Assembly (NCBI GenBank): GCA_937914675.1
Contig: CALDOC010000101.1
Span: 1-5,248 of the forward strand
Source: an uncultured Sulfurimonas sp.
Lineage (GTDB): Bacteria > Campylobacterota > Campylobacteria > Campylobacterales > Sulfurimonadaceae
Length of the DNA: 5,248 nt
Direction of reading: 5' to 3'
Made by a program: the position numbers and the translations under genes. The notes beneath the pieces are model-generated. The model saw nothing but the letters and a program-made list of their open reading frames with translations. It was not told the origin of the DNA and made no database searches. Positions within the stretch are counted from its first letter, which is position 1. Each line of letters starts with the position of its first letter. This document shows, one piece after another, positions 1 to 5,233 of this stretch.

Positions 1-155
1 CGGCTGATGAACGTTACTTTGAAGATGTGGATTTAGACTATATTGTTGAACTCTTTAAAAGCAAGGGATTCTCGTTGCTTGAGACTACCAAGAGTGCCGA
101 CAGTTTAAATAGAGATGAATTAACATGGATTACCGTTGTATTTAAAAATGATTGA
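1..155 (+). CDS. C-terminal fragment of a probable SAM-dependent methyltransferase (5' end outside window)
   Basis: An open frame enters from the left edge (first full codon at 3) and ends at TGA 153-155, giving about 50 residues from ADERYFEDVD to TWITVVFKND. The pattern is an acidic ERYFED stretch, an amphipathic helix (YIVELFKSKGF), a beta strand (SLLETTKS), then RDELTWITVVFK. This resembles the last strands of class I SAM-dependent methyltransferases, where a terminal 'W..v.f' strand closes the sheet. The SAM-binding motifs would lie upstream and are not visible, so neither substrate nor subfamily can be given. It could be any small Rossmann-type methyltransferase. The reading frame is well supported; the family call is inference from a short tail. 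Confidence 0.5.
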   Translation, partial: ADERYFEDVDLDYIVELFKSKGFSLLETTKSADSLNRDELTWITVVFKND

Positions 156-168
156 TTTAGCAAACCTA

Positions 169-232
169 CTGGCATTAAAATGTCGGATGGACGCGTATGC
201 CGGACGGATGTGATTTTACCCACATTTAATGC
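169..232. repeat. Imperfect inverted repeat with a GC-richer centre, between the methyltransferase and hipBA
   Basis: The left arm GCATTAAAATGT (172-183) and right arm ACATTTAATGC (222-232) are complementary except for one extra A in the left arm. Within it, CTGGCAT (169-175) can alternatively pair with ATGCCGG (197-203, one T-G wobble). CGGATGGACG (184-193) recurs as CGGACGGATG (201-210), matching at 8 of 10 positions. The centre is visibly richer in G and C than its surroundings. No T-run follows, so it is not a standard intrinsic terminator on the + strand. Its role is unknown; it might be a recombination scar or a transcript-end structure of the upstream gene. Confidence 0.4.
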
Positions 233-255
233 GAAGAGAGCCTTTAACTAACTTT

Positions 256-323
256 ATATTGAGACTATATACCGCATATTTTCAGTATTTAGTCTCAATA
301 TGCTATAATCACTGAAAATATGC
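256..323. promoter_or_regulatory. Interleaved inverted repeats, probable HipB operator region
   Basis: Two long inverted repeats overlap in the order A-B-A'-B'. Arm A ATATTGAGACTA (256-267) is perfectly complementary to A' TAGTCTCAATAT (290-301). Pairing continues inwards at 269-272 with 285-288. Arm B GCATATTTTCAGT (274-286) is perfectly complementary to B' ACTGAAAATATGC (311-323). The two dyad centres (278.5 and 298.5) are 20 bp apart, about two helical turns, so dimers bound to each would sit on the same DNA face. The array covers the -10 element and predicted transcription start and ends right at the hipB ribosome binding site. HipB dimers of E. coli bind several palindromes upstream of hipBA and repress it. 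The same role here is inference, and these sequences are not the E. coli TATCC-N8-GGATA operator. Confidence 0.75.
281..309 (+). promoter_or_regulatory. Promoter of hipBA (extended -10)
   Basis: TATAAT at 304-309 is a perfect -10 hexamer preceded by TGC (301-303), forming an extended -10. At the 17-bp spacing, the -35 position (281-286, TTCAGT) matches TTGACA only partly, as is common with extended -10 promoters. Transcription is predicted to begin near 316, inside arm B' of the inverted repeats, leaving a leader of about 20 nt before the hipB start at 336. Arm A' abuts and overlaps the -10 region, so a repressor bound to either dyad would occlude RNA polymerase. Confidence 0.65.
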
Positions 324-335
324 AGGATTAATATA

Positions 336-608
336 ATGGATGATGATTTAAAAAATAATTATGAGTTTATGACGTCTTCTGAAATTGCTAAATCACTGGC
401 GCTAAAAGTAAAGGCAATTAGAAAAAAAAGATTTAAAACCCAAAAACTTTTTGCCGAGCATATTGGCATGAACTTTAATATGTACGCAAGATTCGAGCAG
501 ACTGGTCAAATATCTTTTCCTGAATTTATCAACATTGCTAAAGGACTAGATAGAATCGAAGAGGTTTCCTTATTGTTTAGTGAAAACAAAGATCTTATCC
601 AATGGTAG
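336..608 (+). CDS. hipB: HipB-like antitoxin, XRE/Cro-type helix-turn-helix regulator
   Basis: This 90-residue protein is the likely antitoxin and transcriptional autorepressor of the hipBA module. The ATG at 336 has AGGA at 324-327, eight bases upstream. Residues about 21-75 form an XRE-type helix-turn-helix fold: a basic helix (LALKVKAIRKKRFK), helix TQKLFAEHIG (35-44) and probable recognition helix NFNMYARFEQTG (46-57). Residues 1-15 are a short acidic and polar extension. The protein ends SENKDLIQW. E. coli HipB (88 residues) likewise ends in tryptophan on a flexible tail, and that Trp contacts HipA; conservation here supports a true HipA partner. HipB proteins dimerise, bind palindromes upstream of their operon and are cleared by Lon in E. 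coli. Its stop is 11 bases before hipA, and the hipA ribosome binding site begins in the hipB stop codon. The antitoxin call rests on position, size and fold. Confidence 0.88.
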   Translation: MDDDLKNNYEFMTSSEIAKSLALKVKAIRKKRFKTQKLFAEHIGMNFNMYARFEQTGQISFPEFINIAKGLDRIEEVSLLFSENKDLIQW

Positions 609-619
609 GGGACTTTTAA

Positions 620-1867
620 ATGGAGATAATCGTAAAAGCATGGGGAGACGTAGTCGCTAAAATAAAGCGCAGAGATGGACTCAACCATTTTTCTCTCTCT
701 CCACATAATAAATTGAATTTTTCACCTATTAAGCTCAAAGAGAAAGGTAAAAATTATGAGTTTTCTCATCTTGCGTTTCAAAAAGGCTTACCAGGAATGA
801 TTAGCGACAGTCTCCCTGGAGTTTATGGTAAAGAATATCTTGATGAATTTTTTATGAAACATTTTAAATTCAGACCTACGCATCTAGAAACTCTGCAATT
901 TTTAGGTCAAAACACCATGGGGGCGTTAACTTATGAACCAGAGTTGCAAGATACGAAACAAAATAGAGTTAGCGCCATCTTTGATGCGATGGAACTATAT
1001 AAAGAGACGAAAAAGGCCTTAATGGGCGATGCCGATTTTTCTATCAATGAAATAATAGCTATCTCAAACTCTGCCGCGTCTGGAGCGAGGCCAAAAGCCA
1101 TTGTTGGTTTCAACAAAGAAACTCAGAAGATGTTTATTGGCTCAAAACATGAATCACTGCCGGATGGTTTTGCGCACTCAATAGTTAAATTTGACAATCT
1201 TATTTATAAAAACGCTTTAGATAATTTTACAGAGATCAACAAAATTTCTCAAACTAAAGGCGAATACGTCTATTATCTCCTAGCTAAAGAAGCTGGAATA
1301 AACATGGCGAACTCACATCTCTTAGAAGCAGATGGAAACTGTCATTTTATTACCGAGCGCTTTGACATTCAAATAGAAGGTGGTAAAGTTGTGAGAAAAC
1401 ATATGCACTCTCTATCGGGAATCATGCATCATAATCCAGCCGAGACGTCATTTGACTACACAAATCTTTTTAGAGTTGGTAGCGCGCTTAATATCCCCCA
1501 TAAAGATAAAGAGCAATTTTTTAAAACAATGCTCTTTAATTTAATATTTGGAAATAGAGATGATCATTCAAGAAATTTTTCATACCTTATGGATGGCAAT
1601 GGAATATGGAGAGGGGCGCCTGCTTATGACTTAACGTTTACAACAAATAGGAAACATCAAATGCTATTTGACTATACAAATGGATATGATTTAAAGAAAA
1701 AACATATTCAAAAGATAGCAACTACTTTTGATATTAAAAATTCTAGTGAAATGATTGAACAAATGATAGAAATCAAATATACTCTTCTATCTGATCTTGC
1801 AAAACAATATGACATGAGAGAGTGGTCTGACACAATTATTAGTTCCACTAAATCCGTATTAAGATAA
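620..1867 (+). CDS. hipA: HipA-family serine/threonine protein kinase toxin
   Basis: This 415-residue protein is close to E. coli HipA in length (440). The ATG at 620 follows AGGGGA (607-612), which overlaps the hipB stop, so translation is probably coupled. The N-terminal lobe (about 1-105) has the family stretch FQKGLPGMISDSLPGVYG (53-70). The glycine-rich loop is SAASGARPKA (151-160); K159 should be the ATP-contacting lysine. The catalytic loop GNRDDHSRNFS (311-321) supplies the catalytic aspartate (probably D314) and metal-binding N319. APAYDLTF (333-340) supplies the second metal-binding aspartate, D337. HipA kinases phosphorylate target proteins; E. coli HipA phosphorylates glutamyl-tRNA synthetase, stalling translation and promoting persistence. 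The target here is unknown. In the loop, the place of E. coli autophosphorylated Ser150 appears to be Ala152, with Ser151 and Ser154 beside it, so self-regulation may differ. All catalytic motifs seem intact. Confidence 0.92.
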   Translation: MEIIVKAWGDVVAKIKRRDGLNHFSLSPHNKLNFSPIKLKEKGKNYEFSHLAFQKGLPGMISDSLPGVYGKEYLDEFFMKHFKFRPTHLETLQFLGQNTMGALTYEPELQDTKQNRVSAIFDAMELYKETKKALMGDADFSINEIIAISNSAASGARPKAIVGFNKETQKMFIGSKHESLPDGFAHSIVKFDNLIYKNALDNFTEINKISQTKGEYVYYLLAKEAGINMANSHLLEADGNCHFITERFDIQIEGGKVVRKHMHSLSGIMHHNPAETSFDYTNLFRVGSALNIPHKDKEQFFKTMLFNLIFGNRDDHSRNFSYLMDGNGIWRGAPAYDLTFTTNRKHQMLFDYTNGYDLKKKHIQKIATTFDIKNSSEMIEQMIEIKYTLLSDLAKQYDMREWSDTIISSTKSVLR

Positions 1868-1933
1868 AAAGTGATTTTAGTTTTGGGATAATTTTGAACC
1901 GAATTCTTCTTCTTTTACGCATCTCGAGCCTCG

Positions 1934-1966
1934 TTGACAATAAAGTATATAAACCTTGTGTATAAT
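1934..1966 (+). promoter_or_regulatory. Candidate promoter of the beta-CASP metallo-beta-lactamase gene
   Basis: TATAAT at 1961-1966 is a perfect -10 match about 97 bases before the start codon. TTGACA at 1934-1939 is a perfect -35 match, but the 21-bp spacing is too long for ordinary sigma-70 use. The -10 may therefore act without it, as often happens in Campylobacterota, or a shifted -10 (TGTATA, 1959-1964, 19-bp spacing) may be used. The resulting leader would be about 90 nt and would include the 22-bp repeat at 1981-2002. The 196-base gap after hipA shows no obvious intrinsic terminator. Confidence 0.45.
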
Positions 1967-1980
1967 GGACATATGGAGTA

Positions 1981-2002
1981 AGGAATAAAAATTAAATAAA
2001 TA
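1981..2002 (+). repeat. 22-bp direct repeat, copy 1
   Basis: The 22 bases starting AGGAATAAAAATTAAA are identical to 5196-5217. Both copies lie shortly downstream of a -10-like element and upstream of a gene start, on the same strand. In this copy AGGAAT (1981-1986) is also complementary to ATTCCT (2028-2033), and TTAAATAA beside it can pair with TTATTTTAA with one bulged base, so a weak hairpin in the leader is possible. The sequence is A-rich and of low complexity, so a chance match is not excluded. Confidence 0.55.
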
Positions 2003-2063
2003 AGCAGATAATGGCAATGTTATTTTAATTCCTAAGTATAAAATTTTAGTTCAGGAGTATATC

Positions 2064-3461
2064 ATGGTAACCGTTACGTCCTATGGAGCCGCGCAGACCG
2101 TTACGGGTTCTTGTCATCTTCTAAAAATAGGCGCTATCAAAATTTTAATCGATTGTGGAATATTTCAAGGTGATGGCGAAAGCGAGAGAAACTACGCGCC
2201 TTTTGGATTTAATCCTTCCGAGATACACTATCTTGTTTTGACTCACGCTCACCTTGACCATGTTGGCAGAGTCGCAAAGCTTGTTAAAGACGGATTTAAC
2301 GGAGAGATCATTTCTACTAACGCCACTCGCGATATCGTAAAAATAATGCTTCTCGACAGCGCGGGCATTTTACTTGAAGATTATAAAAACGCAAGAAAAA
2401 AAGCTCGTAGACGTGGTGACGAGGAGAGCGTCTTGGAACCTTTGTATAGCAAAAAAGACGTAAAAGAAGTTTTTGAAAAAAGATGGAAATCATTGGAATA
2501 TTTCGAAGATCATAAGTTAAAGCAACACATAAAACTCTCTTTAGGCAATGCTGGACATATTATGGGAAGCGCTTTTGCGATAATTGATTATCAAGAGCAA
2601 AATACGCAAAAGCGAATAGTCTTTTCTGGTGATTTGGGTAGTCCGGAGAGAATGGTAATTGATACGCATGACAAGATAGATGAAGCGGACGCTCTCTTTA
2701 TAGAGTCGACTTATGGAGACAGAATTCATAAGTCACTCCAAGAGAGCGTAGAAGAGTTTAAAGAGGCGGTTATATCAACTCTAAAAAACAAAGGCAACGT
2801 TTTGATTCCGTCTTTTGCGTTAGAGAGAACCCAAGAGATACTTTGGTTGCTTCATGAGATGCATGACAATGGAGAACTACCAAAATGCCGCGTCTTTCTA
2901 GATAGTCCACTCGCAATTAAAGCGACAAAACTTTATAATAAATACACAACTCATCTAAGCGATGAAGTCCAATATAGACCAAAAAGCGGGACAGACCCTT
3001 TTTCATTCGCATGGCTTGAGCCAACCACGACAAGAGACCAATCCATGGCCATAAACGAAGTGGAGAAAAAAGCCATAATTATCGCGGGAAGCGGCATGTG
3101 CAATGGCGGTCGCATTATGCATCATTTGAAGCATAGATTGTGGAATCCAAAAAATTCAATTATTTTTGTCGGTTATCAAGCGGAGGGAACGTTAGGACGA
3201 AAAATAGTCGATGGCGCGGAGTCGGTTAAAATTTATAACGATGATATTATCTCAAAAGCAAAGATATACACTATAAACGGTTTTTCCGCTCATGCGGATC
3301 AAAAAGAGTTGATAGATTGGATTCGTCCCGTTAAAAATATAAAAAAACTTTTTTTGATTCATGGAGAAGCTCAAAAGATGGAGACTTTTGCAAATGTTAT
3401 TAAAAGCGAGTTGGGACATGAGTCGCATATTATGGAATTTGGCGTTCCTTGGAGTATATAA
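2064..3461 (+). CDS. Beta-CASP metallo-beta-lactamase fold protein, CPSF-like ribonuclease family
   Basis: This 465-residue protein has the full motif set of zinc-dependent beta-CASP nucleases. The metallo-beta-lactamase half shows D30 in LIDCG, HAHLDH (61-66), H165 in AGHIMGS and D190 in SGDLG. The beta-CASP part shows motif A in FIESTYGDR (E214), the segment GSGMCNGGRIMHHLKHRL (342-359) whose His353 or His354 is likely motif B, and motif C in NGFSAHAD (H410). GYQAEGTLGR (370-379) is also typical. Bacterial relatives such as Thermus TTHA0252 are ribonucleases resembling the eukaryotic cleavage factor CPSF-73, so a cytoplasmic RNA-processing or decay role is likely; substrate unknown. The length is normal for the family and no key residue is missing. 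The ATG at 2064 has AGGAG at 2053-2057, six bases upstream. The stop is two bases before the next gene's ATG, whose binding site lies inside this gene, so the pair is probably co-translated. Confidence 0.9.
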   Translation: MVTVTSYGAAQTVTGSCHLLKIGAIKILIDCGIFQGDGESERNYAPFGFNPSEIHYLVLTHAHLDHVGRVAKLVKDGFNGEIISTNATRDIVKIMLLDSAGILLEDYKNARKKARRRGDEESVLEPLYSKKDVKEVFEKRWKSLEYFEDHKLKQHIKLSLGNAGHIMGSAFAIIDYQEQNTQKRIVFSGDLGSPERMVIDTHDKIDEADALFIESTYGDRIHKSLQESVEEFKEAVISTLKNKGNVLIPSFALERTQEILWLLHEMHDNGELPKCRVFLDSPLAIKATKLYNKYTTHLSDEVQYRPKSGTDPFSFAWLEPTTTRDQSMAINEVEKKAIIIAGSGMCNGGRIMHHLKHRLWNPKNSIIFVGYQAEGTLGRKIVDGAESVKIYNDDIISKAKIYTINGFSAHADQKELIDWIRPVKNIKKLFLIHGEAQKMETFANVIKSELGHESHIMEFGVPWSI

Positions 3462-3463
3462 TT

Positions 3464-3910
3464 ATGACAAAAGAGAAAAGAATACATGATATATTGCAAA
3501 ATCCGAATTATAGAAAAGCTGATGAAGATATTAATTTTTTAAAAGAAGACGCCGCTCGTGGATTAAGACTTCAAGCCGATTACTTAAAAACAGAACTACT
3601 TCTCCAGGAGTATGGCATAAAGCACACTATCGCCGTTTTTGGGGGAACAAGGATTATAGAAGAAGCCGAGGCGAGTCAAAATTTAATGAAAGCGAAACAG
3701 CTTTTAGAGAAATACCCTCAAAATGAAGAGTTTATCCAAAGATATAAAATTTGCGAAAAGATTTTAGACAAAAATCGTTTTTATGAGATTGCTAGAGAGT
3801 TTGGAAAGATTGTTGGATTGTCTGGAGAAGGACCAAGCGATTGTCGCGTTACGCTTATGACTGGCGGCGGTCCAGGCATTATGGGATTATATTTTGACAT
3901 GGCACCTTAA
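3464..3910 (+). pseudogene. Truncated LOG-family (TIGR00730-like) nucleotide phosphoribohydrolase
   Basis: This 148-residue frame matches the N-terminal half of the long LOG-family proteins annotated as lysine decarboxylase-like or cytokinin riboside phosphoribohydrolase. RLQADYLKTELLLQEYGIKHTIAVFGGTRI (35-64) is the family entry and first Rossmann strand. NRFYEIAREFGKIV (104-117) and LMTGGGPGIM (131-140) follow. Intact members continue with an ANRGA-type helix, a SIGLNI strand and the catalytic PGGxGTxxE motif. Here only GLYFDMAP follows before the stop, and nothing in the 22 bases before the next gene encodes the rest. About half the protein, including active-site residues, is therefore missing, and activity is unlikely. 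The ATG at 3464 is preferred over an in-frame TTG at 3449 because GGAG (3451-3454) lies nine bases before it. The gene starts two bases after the beta-CASP stop, so it was probably an operon partner before truncation. Confidence 0.85.
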
Positions 3911-3922
3911 AAATGCTAATCC
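3894..3922 (+). promoter_or_regulatory. Weak candidate promoter before the deacetylase gene
   Basis: TTGACA (3894-3899) is a perfect -35 match. Exactly 17 bases later is TAATCC (3917-3922), a poor -10 preceded by TGC, which could act as an extended -10. Transcription would start near 3929, only a few bases before the deacetylase ATG at 3933, giving a nearly leaderless message. That would fit the lack of a Shine-Dalgarno sequence there. The -10 is weak, so read-through from the beta-CASP gene is an equally good explanation. Confidence 0.25.
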
Positions 3923-3932
3923 CCTGCTGTAG

Positions 3933-4979
3933 ATGACAAAAATAATTTTAAGTTTGTTTATTAATTTCTCAGTGTTTTCATCCATGCTACATAGCGATGA
4001 TATAGAAAAAAACGATGCCGATTCCATAGTTTTTATGTATCACCGTTTTGGAGAAACCACGCATCCTTCAACGAATATTCGCCTTGAACAGTTTGAACGA
4101 CATCTTAATCATTTACAAAAAAACAACTTTATTGTATGGCCACTCTCAAAAATAGTTCGCCATATTTTAGAAGGCGAACATATTCCACAAAAGACGGTGG
4201 CTCTCACCATGGACGACGCGTACGTCAGTATATATACAAAAGCGTATCCGATGTTAAAAAAGAAAAAGTTTCCCTTTACGGTTTTTGTAAATACGCTGCC
4301 TATTGACAACGCGTCTAAAAACTATATGACTTGGAGTCAGATGCTCGAGATGCAATCCAATGGCGCGGAGTTTGCCAACCACTCGTTAAGCCACAATTTT
4401 TTGTTGCCTATAGATGATGAGAGTGAATACGAATGGAAGAAGCGATTGAAACATGAGATAGAAGGCTCGCAACGGAGATTGCAAAAGGAGCTTGGAAGTT
4501 CCACCAATGAGAATCCTAAACTCTTCTCTTACCCATTCGGTGAGTACAGCTTGCAAACGGCTGAGTTTATTCAAGGCATGGGCTATGTCGGCGTCACCCA
4601 AACGTCTGGGCCAATAAGCGCGCAAAGCGACACTAGAACTTTGCCTCGTTTTCCCATGTCGGAAGCTTTTGCCGATATGGACGGCTTTAGTCTCAAGCTT
4701 AACGCCTTGGCTTTGCCTATGGCGTCTGCGTCGCCACTTGAACCATTAACGGCTTTGAACAATCCACCAACTCTTACGATAAAGTTAAACCATCCAATAA
4801 AAAAAATGCGATGTTATCTTGGAAACGGTGAGAAACTATTGCTTAATTGGATTTCCGAAACTGAAGTTAACATTCATGCTAAAGATCCACTCCATGCTCC
4901 AAGAGACCGTTATACTTGCACTGCTCCACGCGAAGCTAACAAATGGTACTGGTATAGTCATCTTTGGATTGTAAAGTAA
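3933..4979 (+). CDS. Secreted polysaccharide deacetylase (carbohydrate esterase family 4)
   Basis: This 348-residue protein begins with a probable Sec signal peptide (MTKIILSLFINFSVFSSML, cleavage near residue 21), so it should act in the periplasm or at the cell surface. The NodB-type domain runs from about 31 to 245: SIVFMYHRFGE (31-41), motif 1 LTMDDAY (91-97; D94 probable base, D95 metal ligand), motif 2 NHSLSH (149-154; metal-binding H150 and H154), motif 3 SYPFGEY (199-205) and LPRFPM (237-242). The alanine in DDAY replaces the more usual glycine but also occurs in proteobacterial relatives. CE4 enzymes remove N- or O-acetyl groups from polysaccharides such as poly-N-acetylglucosamine or peptidoglycan; the YHRFGE and SYPFGEY motifs recall PgaB-like enzymes, substrate unknown. 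Residues about 255-348 form an extra C-terminal region I cannot assign. TAG at 3930-3932 immediately precedes the ATG in frame, fixing the earliest start. No clear Shine-Dalgarno sequence is visible. Confidence 0.88.
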   Translation: MTKIILSLFINFSVFSSMLHSDDIEKNDADSIVFMYHRFGETTHPSTNIRLEQFERHLNHLQKNNFIVWPLSKIVRHILEGEHIPQKTVALTMDDAYVSIYTKAYPMLKKKKFPFTVFVNTLPIDNASKNYMTWSQMLEMQSNGAEFANHSLSHNFLLPIDDESEYEWKKRLKHEIEGSQRRLQKELGSSTNENPKLFSYPFGEYSLQTAEFIQGMGYVGVTQTSGPISAQSDTRTLPRFPMSEAFADMDGFSLKLNALALPMASASPLEPLTALNNPPTLTIKLNHPIKKMRCYLGNGEKLLLNWISETEVNIHAKDPLHAPRDRYTCTAPREANKWYWYSHLWIVK

Positions 4980-5071
4980 AATTGAAACGTTAATCAAACT
5001 TAATTGTAAAAAATGAAAAAGTAATAAAATATTGCGACCATTTTTCAAAACAATCTATTAAACTCTATCCT
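4980..5071. other. Gene-free stretch after the deacetylase
   Basis: These AT-rich bases follow the deacetylase stop. I see no gene on either strand with a plausible start and family character, and no GC-rich hairpin followed by a T-run, so transcription termination here is not explained by sequence. The part next to 5072 would be the 3' exon side of the presumed intron remnant, but it shows no recognisable coding sequence. Confidence 0.5.
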
Positions 5072-5160
5072 GTCGGATAAGAACTCCAGTTCACGATGAA
5101 GCCCTCTCCATAATCAACAGTGCTTGCGACTTTCACCGCATATGGTTCAAGCATTAACTA
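5072..5160 (-). mobile_element. Probable decayed group II intron 3' end (domains V and VI)
   Basis: Read on the - strand, 5148 to 5115 is a 34-nt block, the usual size of group II intron domain V. Its upper part TGCGGTGAAAGTCGCA (5140-5125) is the characteristic stem with a GAAA tetraloop, followed by a two-base bulge. Forty-three bases on, TTATCCGAC (5080-5072) resembles a group II intron 3' end, and GAAC-TGGA-GTTC (5092-5081) can form a small hairpin in the domain VI position. The lower domain V stem is damaged: about half its pairs are lost, and the catalytic AGC triad reads AAC. No reverse transcriptase or domains I-IV are present, because a 22-bp repeat and a new gene start lie where they should be. 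This is therefore a remnant. The right limit (5160) is approximate, since GCTTG before domain V also looks intron-like. Confidence 0.6.
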
Positions 5161-5195
5161 AATGTATTGCGAAGTTTTAAAATAGAATATCGTTT

Positions 5196-5217
5196 AGGAA
5201 TAAAAATTAAATAAATA
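5196..5217 (+). repeat. 22-bp direct repeat, copy 2
   Basis: These bases are identical to 1981-2002. The repeat ends at the AGGA (5217-5220) that may serve as ribosome binding site of the next gene, and it lies seven bases after TAGAAT (5183-5188), a possible -10. The shared placement between a -10-like box and a start codon suggests a leader element or a short mobile or recombined segment, but both copies are A-rich. Confidence 0.55.
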
Positions 5218-5233
5218 GGAAAACTATACTATT

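Noticed and set aside
38..223. Minus-strand frame across the methyltransferase tail
   Set aside because: It overlaps a better-supported + strand frame and has no recognisable features.
169..232. Integron attC site
   Set aside because: There is an imperfect inverted repeat, but the required RYYYAAC and GTTRRRY core sites are not found at its ends, and no integrase or second cassette site is visible.
2064..3461. Beta-CASP protein as part of a new defence system with hipBA
   Set aside because: It has its own promoter region and ribosome binding site, a complete housekeeping-type motif set, and a LOG gene rather than a toxin as its coupled partner. Nothing in the sequence ties it to hipBA beyond adjacency.
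3449..3463. TTG start for the LOG fragment, overlapping the beta-CASP gene
   Set aside because: The ATG at 3464 has a well-spaced GGAG at 3451-3454. The TTG start would place that site inside the new gene and add five residues not needed by the family.
4386..4625. Minus-strand open frame inside the deacetylase
   Set aside because: It is a shadow of a strongly motif-supported gene on the other strand, with no ribosome binding site or family character. The same holds for the other minus-strand frames at 506-706, 931-1116, 2541-2729, 4109-4309 and 4836-5048.
4980..5030. Intrinsic terminator after the deacetylase
   Set aside because: AT-rich with only tiny self-complementary words and no stable hairpin followed by a T-run.
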